Below, piece after piece: positions 16,188 through 25,411 of a stretch of 64,000 nucleotides of DNA. Source of the stretch: an uncultured Lachnospiraceae bacterium (GTDB lineage: Bacteria > Bacillota > Clostridia > Lachnospirales > Lachnospiraceae). Both the position numbers and the translations under genes were made by a program. Under the pieces are notes generated by a model. The model did not search any database. It was not told the DNA's origin and saw only the letters and a program-made list of their open reading frames with translations. Numbering within the stretch: the first letter of the stretch is position 1; every line of letters begins with the position of its first letter. The DNA is taken from positions 34,554-98,553 of the forward strand of contig CAJUHR010000014.1 of the NCBI GenBank assembly GCA_910586255.1. The letters run 5' to 3'.

Positions 16188-17558
16188 TCAGTATTTCAGG
16201 ATATCCACGCCCAGGCTCTCCTGTGCCGCAGTCCATTTTGCATTCCACTCTGCCATCAGAGTATCCAGATCCTTTGTCCCGTAAAGAGCGCTCTCCAAAA
16301 TCTCGCAGTCCGGATAGTCGTTATTGTTGATGCCGACCTCACTCTCGTTATTCACATCGTCAAACAAGGTCTCCTCGCCCTCGATTGCCGGATTGTTGCT
16401 TAGGATCTCCACACCGTCAAACTCAGACAGGGAATCCGGAAGGGGCTCTGACTTTAATGCCGGGATGGTTCCCTCATCCACGAAGATGGAGGACTCCTCC
16501 AAAAGCCATTTCAGATAAACCATAGACGCAATCTGATTCTCCTCCGCGGCCTTGTTGTTGATGGCGTAGGAGTAGTTTCCATCGCCGGAGGCGTACCGCT
16601 TGCCGTCCACCGTGATGGGGAACGGCATGTATCCCACATCCTCCGGCGTGGCCCCGGCGCCCTTACACTGCTCCACTGCCCAGGAGCCCAGCACCATGGT
16701 GGCAATCTCGCCCTTGTTGATCATGCCCTTGGAGGCCTCCCAGTCGCTGCTGGCCGGGTCGTCCTCCACCAGCTTCCGGCTGACCGCCTCATAGAGCACG
16801 TAGTAAACCGCGTAGGGTCCGGACATGTCATCCTTCTTAGCAAAGGGATCTTTTGTGTGTGCCAGATTGCCCAGCATGAAATCCGGGTCTCCTGTGGCCG
16901 TAACGCCGATATACTGATCCCAGGCTCCCATGGGCCAGCCTGCCGCAAAGTTGGTATACAGAGGAATGGCGTCCGTGTTGTCCTTGATCTTCTGTAAGCA
17001 TTCAAGAAACTCGTCCGGTGTGGCCGGCAGCTTGTCGATTCCTGCCTCCTTCCAGATACGTCTGTTATAAATAACCCCTCCTGCTGTGCCTCCGTTGGGG
17101 ATTCCGTACTGGATGCCGCCGTAATTTTTATCTGCCAGGAAATTGTAGATCTCATTGAGAGTCCCAAAATCTCCCAGCGGAGAAAAATACTCAGACATCT
17201 CGCTCTTTGCCACCGAGGTGGGAATGTAGCAGATATCTCCCCAGTCTCCGGTGGGAAGACGCAGATTTAAGGCCTGCTCATAATCCGTGACCGCCTCATA
17301 CTCCACCGTGATATTGGGATACAGCTTCATAAACTCCTCTGCATAGCCTTTATAAACTGTGTCCACAATATCGGTCCGGTTGGTCAGGATCTTGATACTG
17401 GCCGTGATATCCTGATAATCCTTCCCCAGCTCAAAGGAATCAATACTGGGAAGATTCACTGCCACCGCATCCGCGCTCTCCCCGGAGCCGCCGCACGCTG
17501 ACAGCGAAAACGTTATCGCCAAAGCTGTCCCTAAAGCAACCATTTTCTTAGCTTTCAT
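16188..17558 (-). CDS. Sugar ABC transporter substrate-binding lipoprotein
   Basis: Family-1 extracellular solute-binding protein of about 456 residues. It has a lipoprotein signal (ALAITFSLSACGG, Cys lipobox) and the type-1 binding-protein fold signatures GDICYIPTSVAKSE, GGVIYNRRIWKEAGI and ATMVLGSWAVEQ. I place the start at ATG 17558, preceded by GGTGG, rather than at the GTG at 17570, which has no spacing for a Shine-Dalgarno. It is the first gene of the mannan operon, behind an AT-rich promoter with putative LacI-type operators. The substrate is inferred from the linked GH26 enzyme. Confidence 0.92.
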   Translation of the reverse strand: MKAKKMVALGTALAITFSLSACGGSGESADAVAVNLPSIDSFELGKDYQDITASIKILTNRTDIVDTVYKGYAEEFMKLYPNITVEYEAVTDYEQALNLRLPTGDWGDICYIPTSVAKSEMSEYFSPLGDFGTLNEIYNFLADKNYGGIQYGIPNGGTAGGVIYNRRIWKEAGIDKLPATPDEFLECLQKIKDNTDAIPLYTNFAAGWPMGAWDQYIGVTATGDPDFMLGNLAHTKDPFAKKDDMSGPYAVYYVLYEAVSRKLVEDDPASSDWEASKGMINKGEIATMVLGSWAVEQCKGAGATPEDVGYMPFPITVDGKRYASGDGNYSYAINNKAAEENQIASMVYLKWLLEESSIFVDEGTIPALKSEPLPDSLSEFDGVEILSNNPAIEGEETLFDDVNNESEVGINNNDYPDCEILESALYGTKDLDTLMAEWNAKWTAAQESLGVDILKY

Positions 17559-17593
17559 AAACTTATCCACCCTTCTTGTTTAATTTTAAATTA

Positions 17594-17777
17594 ATTATAA
17601 TATTGATTTAATTTAATTTCAAGAGAAAAGTAAGTATTTTCTCATTCTTGTTTATTTTATACTATTTATAATTGCATATTTCATAAATTATGCACAACAG
17701 CCAACCTTGCTCGCTTGTTTTTTAACTTAAATACACCGTTTTTATTTAACTTAATTAATTGAATTTAATTTAATAAA
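17594..17777 (-). promoter_or_regulatory. Mannan operon promoter with repeated TTTAATTTAAT operator-like boxes
   Basis: On the minus strand, TTGAAA (17617-17622), a 17-nt spacer and TATAAT (17594-17599) form a good promoter. The motif TTGATTTAATTTAATTTCAA (17603-17622) covers its -35 and spacer. A second related box, TTGAATTTAATTTAATAAA, lies at 17759-17777, and the LacI gene's own upstream region has TTAATTTAAT (19014-19023, minus strand). The three shared sites suggest the LacI protein represses both the operon and itself. The rest of the gap 17559-17956 is AT-rich with only the lacI terminator. Confidence 0.5.
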
Positions 17778-17844
17778 GTTTATTTGTCTTTATTTTTTCC
17801 TGTTTTATCCATTTATTCCTTCCTTTTATCTCTGAATAGTGCAC

Positions 17845-17877
17845 AAAAAAAGAAGCCTTTTTCACAAAAGACCTCTC
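17845..17877 (-). terminator. Rho-independent terminator of the lacI gene
   Basis: On the minus strand AGAGGTCTTTT pairs with AAAAAGGCTTCT through Watson-Crick and G-U pairs and is followed by seven T. It lies about 80 nt past the LacI stop, so the regulator and the transport operon are separate transcription units. Confidence 0.65.
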
Positions 17878-17956
17878 ATTTTGCCGGGATTGATTTTCAT
17901 AAAACCGCCTAAGGAACTGTCACAAACTGCGGCTCACGGCTGACGAAAAGCAATTT

Positions 17957-18970
17957 TCAAACATGCTCCAGCCGCCGAACACTCTCCTTCTCCACCACGC
18001 TTCCGGACACCAGCCGCATATCCGCGGGGGTATTGCCATGCTCTGCCAGGGAAACCACGATCTTGATAGCGCATCGGACCATCTCCTTGATATCCACCTC
18101 ATAGCTGGTAATGGAAATATCGCACAGCCCCTCATACAGATAGTTGTCAAAGCCCACAATGGAAATGTCCTCCGGTATCCGGTATCCCCGGCTTTTTAAA
18201 AGATTCACCAGCTCGCTGGCCGTTAAATCACAGTTGCAGGCAAAGGCAGTGGGCATCCGCTCCGGAAGCCGGATATTCCCGATCTGTCCCTCCATGGTCC
18301 GGTCATTGATCACCCAGTCAGGATTCTCCCTGATCCCGCTCTCCAAAAGAGCCTTCCGATAGCCGAAATACCGGTCCGTAATGCTGTTGCTGGCCAAAAG
18401 CGTCCCTACATAGGCAATCTCTCTGTGCCCCTGCTCGATCAGATAATTGACCATCTTATACATGCCGTAATAATTGTCCGCCATCACCGAGGGACACTTA
18501 AGTCCCCGCATCATAAAATCCACCATCACCATGGGAATATCCGGCTGTCTGTCCAGAAATTCCAGGTACTCCCTGCCGATCTCTCCGATCACGATCAACC
18601 CCTGAATCTGCTGCTCCACTGCAAAAAGCGGCAGCTCTAAGGCCGCCTCCCGTTCATGGCGCAGAACCTCAAAAAGAATGACGCAGCTGTGAAGCCCCGC
18701 GATCAAAGACAGCTCCTGATACACCTTCCAGTAATAAGACGGGTATGCCCCCAGATACTTCTCCCCGATAATCACCCCCACATTCAGGATTTTCTTTCCG
18801 CCGCCTGAGACGGTTCCCCGGGTCTGATATCCCATCTCCGCGGCAACCTGCTTAATCCGGGTTCTCAGCTCCTCACTGACTCCCTTCTGTCCTGCCAGTG
18901 CATTGGATACTGTTACTGTGCTCACCTGCATTCTCTCTGCGATATCCGACAAACGCACTGTTTTTTTCAT
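17957..18970 (-). CDS. LacI-family transcriptional regulator of the mannan locus
   Basis: Repressor of 337 residues. The N-terminal helix-turn-helix and hinge are clear (RLSDIAERMQVSTVTVSNAL, then QKGVSEELRTRIKQVAAEMG). The periplasmic-binding-protein-like sensor follows (LNVGVIIGEKYLGAYPSYYW, AHSI-like ELVNLLKSRGYRIPEDISIV, GFDNYLYEGLCDI). It lies upstream of and co-oriented with the binding protein, permease and mannanase genes, so it probably senses a mannooligosaccharide or mannose derivative. TTAATTTAAT in its own promoter suggests autoregulation. Confidence 0.92.
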   Translation of the reverse strand: MKKTVRLSDIAERMQVSTVTVSNALAGQKGVSEELRTRIKQVAAEMGYQTRGTVSGGGKKILNVGVIIGEKYLGAYPSYYWKVYQELSLIAGLHSCVILFEVLRHEREAALELPLFAVEQQIQGLIVIGEIGREYLEFLDRQPDIPMVMVDFMMRGLKCPSVMADNYYGMYKMVNYLIEQGHREIAYVGTLLASNSITDRYFGYRKALLESGIRENPDWVINDRTMEGQIGNIRLPERMPTAFACNCDLTASELVNLLKSRGYRIPEDISIVGFDNYLYEGLCDISITSYEVDIKEMVRCAIKIVVSLAEHGNTPADMRLVSGSVVEKESVRRLEHV

Positions 18971-19025
18971 CTTAATTTACACCCCTGTTTTAACTTATTT
19001 TTAATTTTATTATATTAAATTAACT

Positions 19026-22000
19026 TTAAGATGTCAACATCCTGTTTGCCTTAAAATACGCCTCCAGAACCCCTTTTATGTGCTGATAGCGCCTGGCATA
19101 GCTGTTTTCCACCCGGATGAGCTCCATCTGGTGAGCCTGACAGATCTCCACTTTCTTTTTGTCCCGGGCCATGACCACCTCATTTTCAATGTGCTCTTTA
19201 CCATCTAACTCAATCACCAGCACCGGATATTTGCGCATTCCTCCCCGCTCGTAGACCACAAAGTCAAACCGGCCGGAGTAGAATAAATCACTGTAGTTTA
19301 CATTATCCTCAAACACCTGGGAAACTGCCACCTCCTTCTCCACAGAAAAACGGTTCTGGGACAGCCAGATATTTTCCAGGGCGTGATTTAAGTTCTGCAA
19401 AAAGGCCTCCTCCGTGGCTGTGGAAAAGGGCTTGATCCCCAAAGCCCTGGAGTTTGCCTCCTTGGGAATGATCCGAGAAGTACCGTTGGATCGGACATAC
19501 CGGACCAGGTCGTAGAGGTCGTCCTCCCCCTCCTGCCGGTGAAGCCGTTCCAGATTCCGGTCATTGGCCAGCACAATCAACTGCTCTCTTGCCCGGGAGG
19601 TGGCCACATTGATCAGCTCCTTATTATTTTTCAGCCACTCGTAGGTTCCCTCATAGGTATCGTTGGTGAGAGCTGTGGAAAACAGAACCACATCCTTTTC
19701 ATCCCCCTGAAAAGCATGAACGGTCCCGCAGGCCACGTGATCAAGGCCCCTTCTTTCCAGCTGGCTCTCAATGGCGTTTTTCTGATTTACAAAAGGTGTG
19801 ATGACCCCGATGGATTTGTCCCGGTGATTCATGGCATACCGCACAATCTCCTCCACCTCCGCGGGAGCCACATTTCTCTGATCCGTCCGGCCGTCCTCCA
19901 CATTCATATAGATGAGAGGCTTATCCTGAGTGCTCTCCGAACGGATCAGCAGCCGGGAATTGTAATATTTCTGATTGTTAAAATCAATAATTTTCCGATT
20001 GCACCGATAATGGTATCGCAGCAGCACCTCGTCACTAACCGAATCGCAGGCCAGAAATGCCTTGTAGAGAGAATTTTTCCGGTAATCGTACTCGCCAGGC
20101 ACTCCGTATTTTCCCCGCAGCCGCCGGTTGGCCACCTCATCCAGCAAAATTACCGGATTTAACTGCTGAGGATCCCCCACTAACATCAGGCTTTGACCCC
20201 GGATCACCGGCACCAGCCCTACGGCCGTGTTGCACTGGCTGGCCTCATCCATGACGGTCATATCAAAGTAGGGCCTGGGCTCTCCCAGCCTGTGGGCAGA
20301 GATACAGGTGGTGGCCACCACGGGGAAAATCCTCAGGAAACGCTTAAAGCTCTCATCCTCCTTAAGATATTCATTAAACGCCTCCAGCCTCTGATCCGGA
20401 TCCTTTGTCAAAAGAATCTCCTTTAGCCTTTTGTTGGCCGGCTCATCCAGCCTGCGGATGCATCGCACGGAGGCATAGTACAAATATTTCTCCAGCTCCT
20501 TCACATCCTCCGTCAAAAAAGCCAGGGCATCCTTATCGGTGATGTCCCCCAGCCTTTTTAACTGCCGGTTGACCCGCTCCAGCTGCCGTCCGCCCAGATC
20601 GGTCTCAAAGGGAAGCATCTGCATGGAACGGCTGCGGCCCTGGCTGTATTCCAAAAGCCGGTTAATGGTCTCACCGCGCTCCTTTAAATCCAGCACATCC
20701 TCATACCGTCTGAGAAGCTCCGAGAGCTTTTTCATCTGGTCTGCCTGGCTGTCCCGGTTCCGTCCCAGAGTCCTGTCAAAGACAGGAACCGTCCTGGCCT
20801 GCTCATAGAGAGCTGCCATATAGGAAAGCGCCTCCCTCACCTTCTCCTGATTGCCCAGGCGGATGACCGGAAAGGGAATCGGCTTTCCCTGATAGGTAAG
20901 TCCGGTCAGCTTCTTCACCACACTGTCAATAGGATGATTGTTGTAGGCCGTAAGCAATAAGGTTTTTTCGTTGAAAAATGCAGTGACAATGGTATTGATG
21001 ATGGTGTTGGTCTTTCCGGTTCCCGGAGGTCCCTGGACATAGGCCACCGGATATTTCATGGCATGGTTGATAGCCAGAAGCTGATCCAAGTTGATCCGCC
21101 GGTCGAGAGGCGTGATGGGAACCATCCGCCGACTTCGGGGCCGGTCCAAAAGGTCCCCGAAAAACGCCCGCACAGGCACGGACACCTCTCCTTTTTCGTA
21201 CATTTTCAAAATGGCATCATACTCCCGGTGGAGATCCAGCACCACATCCATCCCCAGCCCAATCACATAGGGCATATCATCCACCCCCTGAATCCGGCGG
21301 TTGTAGCGGGTGACGGCATCCTTGATTCTCTCCTGATTGGCCTCAAAATCCTTTAATAGCTCATAGTCCTCACCGTCTAAGTATTTCCGGATGCTCTCCC
21401 TGACTCCGTCCACGGTAAACTCCGTGCAGACCGTAATATCCTCATCCGGGCGCAGACATCTGTCCTTCACATCCAGCCCCAGTTTGCGGTAGGCCAGCAC
21501 GTACAGCCCCTTAGGGGTGTGAATGCTCATCACATTCATGGCAAGCCGCTGGATGGTCAGCCGCTTTTGTAAAGGTCCAGCCGCCCCGGCACGGGAAACG
21601 ACTTTTCCCTGACCTGCCGCCGCCCGGTCGGTTTCCTGCCGGCGTCTTAAATCTTTCTGCTCCGCCCGGCTCTGAAATTCCTGCACGATCCGGCAAAACT
21701 GCTCATCGCTTAAGGGGTACACCTGCCCCTTAAAGCTGTCCCGGTCCAGATACCGCACCAAGGCAAAATCCTTTCGGTAGGCAGTGGTGTCCATCCGGTT
21801 GCAGTCCTCCAGATAGTCTAGCACCTTCAGATTTGCCACATGGTCAAACAACGTCTTATACTTATGGGGATTGTCATGGATGTCCCTTACAAGCTCCTCA
21901 TTGATCTCGCAGTAGGAGCCGTCCACCACCTGAGAGGACAGGATAGAATCAATATAAATGCAGTCATAGCGGGCTAAGGAATATTTTCCCAAATGAAGCC

Positions 22001-22148
22001 CCTCCACCTCCAGAGTTCGCCTGGCAACATTCAGATTGCGAATCCCGATCCAGTAGCGGGTTATCTGCTCCTGCCGGTTCCGGTACTCTATGGTCATCCA
22101 TTTTCCTTCATGGATGGCAGTGAAAATATCCCGATGGATGGTATTCAT
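19026..22148 (-). CDS. WYL-like domain / SF1 (UPF1-like) helicase / PD-(D/E)XK-like nuclease fusion
   Basis: Cytosolic protein of 1040 residues. Residues about 5-75 resemble a WYL sensor domain (GKWMTIEYRN, TRYWIGIRNLNVARRTLEVE). Then comes an SF1 helicase with Walker A GPPGTGKTNTI at about 373, motif II VMDEASQCN, GDPQQLNPV, CGTVHAFQGDEKDVV and TSRAREQLIVLAN. The C-terminal 120 residues (RFDFVVYERG, then YPVLVIELDGKEH, ending MELIRVENSY) look like a DUF2726/PD-(D/E)XK nuclease core, with D and ExxGK-like residues. The start at 22148 is chosen for AAAGGAGCAG upstream; an extension to 22211 has no ribosome site. WYL domains bind nucleic acid or ligand in many defence regulators; the full fusion suggests DNA repair or anti-phage defence, which is inference. 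Confidence 0.8.
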   Translation of the reverse strand: MNTIHRDIFTAIHEGKWMTIEYRNRQEQITRYWIGIRNLNVARRTLEVEGLHLGKYSLARYDCIYIDSILSSQVVDGSYCEINEELVRDIHDNPHKYKTLFDHVANLKVLDYLEDCNRMDTTAYRKDFALVRYLDRDSFKGQVYPLSDEQFCRIVQEFQSRAEQKDLRRRQETDRAAAGQGKVVSRAGAAGPLQKRLTIQRLAMNVMSIHTPKGLYVLAYRKLGLDVKDRCLRPDEDITVCTEFTVDGVRESIRKYLDGEDYELLKDFEANQERIKDAVTRYNRRIQGVDDMPYVIGLGMDVVLDLHREYDAILKMYEKGEVSVPVRAFFGDLLDRPRSRRMVPITPLDRRINLDQLLAINHAMKYPVAYVQGPPGTGKTNTIINTIVTAFFNEKTLLLTAYNNHPIDSVVKKLTGLTYQGKPIPFPVIRLGNQEKVREALSYMAALYEQARTVPVFDRTLGRNRDSQADQMKKLSELLRRYEDVLDLKERGETINRLLEYSQGRSRSMQMLPFETDLGGRQLERVNRQLKRLGDITDKDALAFLTEDVKELEKYLYYASVRCIRRLDEPANKRLKEILLTKDPDQRLEAFNEYLKEDESFKRFLRIFPVVATTCISAHRLGEPRPYFDMTVMDEASQCNTAVGLVPVIRGQSLMLVGDPQQLNPVILLDEVANRRLRGKYGVPGEYDYRKNSLYKAFLACDSVSDEVLLRYHYRCNRKIIDFNNQKYYNSRLLIRSESTQDKPLIYMNVEDGRTDQRNVAPAEVEEIVRYAMNHRDKSIGVITPFVNQKNAIESQLERRGLDHVACGTVHAFQGDEKDVVLFSTALTNDTYEGTYEWLKNNKELINVATSRAREQLIVLANDRNLERLHRQEGEDDLYDLVRYVRSNGTSRIIPKEANSRALGIKPFSTATEEAFLQNLNHALENIWLSQNRFSVEKEVAVSQVFEDNVNYSDLFYSGRFDFVVYERGGMRKYPVLVIELDGKEHIENEVVMARDKKKVEICQAHQMELIRVENSYARRYQHIKGVLEAYFKANRMLTS

Positions 22149-22239
22149 AGTATCTGCTCCTTTGCACAGTTTCCAATTTGTCCCCTTGTCCATACTTTTA
22201 GGAAACCACAAATAAATGCTTAATTTGCCAAATCATGTA

Positions 22240-22404
22240 CTAGTACATCGTTGCATTAATAACCGAGTAACAGTGCTTGATGTCTGCGTCAGGTGTGCGT
22301 CTGCAAAGTGACGGCGTAGCGGATCCTACGTCTAGCTTTGCAGACGCGCTCCTGGCGTAGAGAGCAAGTGCTGTTGCTTAGGAATTAATGCAATGATGTA
22401 CTAG
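22240..22404. repeat. Long imperfect palindrome (repeat family 2) overlapping the hydrolase 3' end
   Basis: Outer arms CTAGTACATCGTTGCATTAA (22240-22259) and the complement of 22385-22404 match with one mismatch. Perfect inner arms GCGTCTGCAAAG lie at 22297-22308 with 22336-22347. The intervening arms (22272-22296 with 22348-22373) differ mainly by transitions that keep G-U pairing in RNA. The right arm encodes the last residues and stop of the hydrolase gene. The short element at 38376-38424 shares AGTACATCATTGCA and the following CGAGTAA. Confidence 0.8.
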
Positions 22405-23202
22405 CCAGCAGAGACTGCCATAATCCTCCAAAATGGCCGTGTGGCCGATTCCCTTAAGGATTTTTGCCGGACATTCTCCCAGGTCCTTTCTCAGCATCTC
22501 CATATGTCTTCGGGAAATGACCCGGTCTCGTTCTCCCAGAATTAACACTGCCTGCCCCTTAAAGCCTTCCTTCGGAATTTTCCATTGGTCAAAGGCCATC
22601 TCTGCCAAAAGCCTTGCCCCGGTGGCTGCATCGGCCCGCCTTACATCCGCCACCAGCTGACAATCCATGGCAGACCACCGGTTGACGGTCAGAAGAGAAA
22701 GAAGGCGGATCAGAAATTTTGTTCCCCTGCATGGCGCCTGCAAAAAGCGGATTCCCCAGGCTATAACAGGCCAAAAGCAGGCAATGGGTCTTAAAAATCC
22801 GATTCCCCCGTAAACCGGGCTCAGCAAAAGAAGCTTTTCCCTCCGTCCTTCCCTTAGGACGGCCTTTAACACCACATTTCCTCCCATGGAATGAGCCAGG
22901 ATTATATCAAAGGAATGTTCCCTTAAATACCCACGCATATCCTCCACAAAGCGCTCCAAAATTTTTCTTTTGTATCTTGCGGGAGTATGTCCGAAGCCGG
23001 GAAACTCATAAAGCTTGACCCGGAAGAGGCCAGAGCTTTCCAGATCTCTTTTTAACCGCCTGTACCGGGCTGCCGAGTGCATCCAGCCATGAACCACCAA
23101 AATCCTCTTCTCTCCTGCCTGCTTCTTCGAGCGTGTTTGAAAAGTTTTGTTTTCTAAAGCTCTGTTCTGCAAAACCTCTCTCTCCATGGATCCCATGTTC
23201 AT
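22378..23202 (-). CDS. Alpha/beta-hydrolase of unknown substrate
   Basis: About 274 residues. Features are RILVVHGWMHSAARY (oxyanion-hole strand, HGW), FDIILAHSMGGNVVLK (nucleophile elbow, AHSMGG), VLILGERDRVI (acid) and ILKGIGHTAILEDYG (catalytic His), so the Ser-Asp-His triad is complete. It begins 11 bp after the Suv3-like helicase stop; the start may be ATG 23202 or 23196, both with GGGAG-type sites inside the helicase end, implying coupling. The C-terminal residues VHHCINS are encoded within a dispersed repeat arm, so the original terminus was probably replaced. There is no signal peptide; the substrate is unknown. Confidence 0.85.
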   Translation of the reverse strand: MNMGSMEREVLQNRALENKTFQTRSKKQAGEKRILVVHGWMHSAARYRRLKRDLESSGLFRVKLYEFPGFGHTPARYKRKILERFVEDMRGYLREHSFDIILAHSMGGNVVLKAVLREGRREKLLLLSPVYGGIGFLRPIACFWPVIAWGIRFLQAPCRGTKFLIRLLSLLTVNRWSAMDCQLVADVRRADAATGARLLAEMAFDQWKIPKEGFKGQAVLILGERDRVISRRHMEMLRKDLGECPAKILKGIGHTAILEDYGSLCWLVHHCINS

Positions 23203-23212
23203 CTCCCGGCCT

Positions 23213-25189
23213 CTATCTGCGCTCAAAACACCGCCTGCATTTCCCCGCCATATACCCAACCGGAAGCAGCCTGCCGCAATACTGACACCTGGCAATATAT
23301 CCCTTCTTTCCCTTGGACAGATAGCGCATGATCACTGCCTCTGTCCGGCTCCTCTCCTCCTCCAGCCACTCCTCATCAATCACCTTGTCAAAGCGGTAGG
23401 AAAACTGATAGTAGAGATCCAGCTTCTTATAGTAGGTCTCGTAATCCTGCATGGTGTTTTTTCCGCCCTCGCCGGCAGCGGCCTTTCTCGGGGAAATCCT
23501 TTTTCGTCCTCCGTCCAGGCGGGGATGCTCCAGGTAAGAATCCGCCGGATAATTCATGCAGTATTCCAGCCACTGCTTGACCACCTTCCGGTCCTTCACG
23601 TCAATGGGACAGCTGATCATCCGGTAGAGGATTCTTTTGTCCTCAAACCCCATAATCTGGCTCTCAAATCGCTTGGCATAGCCGTACAGACACAAAAGCT
23701 CATCAATGCTCACCTTCTCAAAAGGCTTCTCTGCCTTCTCCGAATGCCACACCTGCAAAATCACATCCAAAGGCTCGTCCAGATCAAGAAGCACCTGCGG
23801 AAAACCTAAGCTGACCGTCTCCACCGGTTCATCCCTTCCGTGAAACCGTTCCCGGATATAGGAAAGGCCCGCCGTACCCATGGCAGTTACATAACCGGTA
23901 TCATAGATTCCGTACCGGCCGGCCCGTCCTGCAATCTGTAAAATCTCGGGAACCAGAAGTCCCCTGCGCTGAATGCCGTCAAACTTCTCCGTCTGTATGA
24001 AAACAATCCGCCTGACCGGAAGATTAAGGCCCATGCCAATGGCATCGGTAGCCACCACCACCCGGGTCTTTCCGCTGGTGAAAAGCTGCATCTGACGCCG
24101 CCGTATCTCCGGAGGCAGGCTTCCATATATGACGCTTGCCTCAATGCCCTGCTCCTCTAGCCGTCCCGCCACATCAAGCACAGACTTTTTGGAAAACACC
24201 ACCAGGGCATCTCCCTCCTTTACGTCCTCCGGAAACCGAAAGGGCACGTCCTCACAAACCAGGGCCGTCTTTCGCTCATACCGATTTATCACATAATCAT
24301 CCCCGCACAGCTCAATCAGATGGCAGACCGCCACCTCCGCCGCCGGACTCATACACACATGGATCTCCGATGCCTGCAGGCCTAAGATTGCCTTGGTCCA
24401 GCAATGGCCCCTCTCCGGATCCGCGGTCATCTGAGCCTCATCGATCACCGCAATATCATAGATTTTAGAAAAATCCGCCATCTCCACTGTGGATGCGGTC
24501 ACCCGGCTGTCCTCCTCCGCAATACATTCCTGGCCGGTCAGCATGGTGCAGGCAATGCCGTACTCCTTCATTTTTTCATAGACCTCCAGGGCCAAAAGGC
24601 GCAGAGGGCCCAGATACACCCCTTCGCCGGCGCATTTCAGCCTTTCCAGGGCCTGATAGGTCTTTCCGCTGTTGGTGGGTCCGATGTGCAGCACAAAATG
24701 ACGCTTCATCTCCAGGGCCTCCGGAAATTCCAGCTCCGGCCGGGAGGGCACCAGCTCCAAAATCTTGTTTTTTAAAGCCTCTGTCCGGAAGGTCCGAAAC
24801 AGATCAAATAGCGGCTGCCGGCATATCTCTCCCGATGCGTCCTTTTCCAGATATTCAAAAAACGCCTGTCCCACCAGACGCTCATCCTCCGGCAGAAGAA
24901 GAGCCAGGTCCAGCCGCACCAGCTCCGGAATCACCGCCCGTTCAATCTGCTCCACCATCGGTTTTAAATGATACCGAAGCCCGCAGTAGTACAGATTGTT
25001 GATCTGCCGGTGGTAATTTTCCAGGGCATTTCTCGTCACCTGGCTGTTTTTTGTCCGCTTTAACATCCGTGACAGACTCTTTGCCTTCTCCATAGCGCCC
25101 CTGGCCTTGACGGAGGAGGGACGCTTTTTTCCTCCCTCCTTCTCATACTCCCGAATATATAACTGTATCAGTTCTTCTCTCTCCATCAT
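23213..25189 (-). CDS. Suv3-like DExH-box RNA helicase
   Basis: Helicase of 658 residues related to eukaryotic mitochondrial SUV3. The N-terminal 160 residues are helical. Then come Walker A LHIGPTNSGKTYQALERL, YLGPLRLLALEVYEKM, motif II IAVIDEAQMTADPERG, and the second RecA domain with SVIYGSLPPEIRRRQ, VVVATDAIGMGLNLPVR and QIAGRAGRYG. The C-terminus carries a four-Cys zinc-binding knuckle (CQYCGRL...GKCRRC). SUV3 acts with an exoribonuclease in RNA decay; here the partner gene is not adjacent. The start at 25189 lacks a strong Shine-Dalgarno. Confidence 0.85.
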   Translation of the reverse strand: MMEREELIQLYIREYEKEGGKKRPSSVKARGAMEKAKSLSRMLKRTKNSQVTRNALENYHRQINNLYYCGLRYHLKPMVEQIERAVIPELVRLDLALLLPEDERLVGQAFFEYLEKDASGEICRQPLFDLFRTFRTEALKNKILELVPSRPELEFPEALEMKRHFVLHIGPTNSGKTYQALERLKCAGEGVYLGPLRLLALEVYEKMKEYGIACTMLTGQECIAEEDSRVTASTVEMADFSKIYDIAVIDEAQMTADPERGHCWTKAILGLQASEIHVCMSPAAEVAVCHLIELCGDDYVINRYERKTALVCEDVPFRFPEDVKEGDALVVFSKKSVLDVAGRLEEQGIEASVIYGSLPPEIRRRQMQLFTSGKTRVVVATDAIGMGLNLPVRRIVFIQTEKFDGIQRRGLLVPEILQIAGRAGRYGIYDTGYVTAMGTAGLSYIRERFHGRDEPVETVSLGFPQVLLDLDEPLDVILQVWHSEKAEKPFEKVSIDELLCLYGYAKRFESQIMGFEDKRILYRMISCPIDVKDRKVVKQWLEYCMNYPADSYLEHPRLDGGRKRISPRKAAAGEGGKNTMQDYETYYKKLDLYYQFSYRFDKVIDEEWLEEERSRTEAVIMRYLSKGKKGYIARCQYCGRLLPVGYMAGKCRRCFERR

Positions 25190-25411
25190 CCTGAATATTT
25201 ATCCTTCCATCTCCCACATGTGTCCATTTTGCTTCCTTCTATCATAACCGCAAAGAGCCGATTCAGCAACACAAAAAGCATTTATATCCTTATACTTTTC
25301 ACAAATTCTTCAAAAATAAATCACATTCACGTCACATTTATCCCGTATTCTGTAATCACAAACAAGGTGATAACCTTTTTACATAGATTTTTTTCATTTT
25401 CCCTCTTTTTT

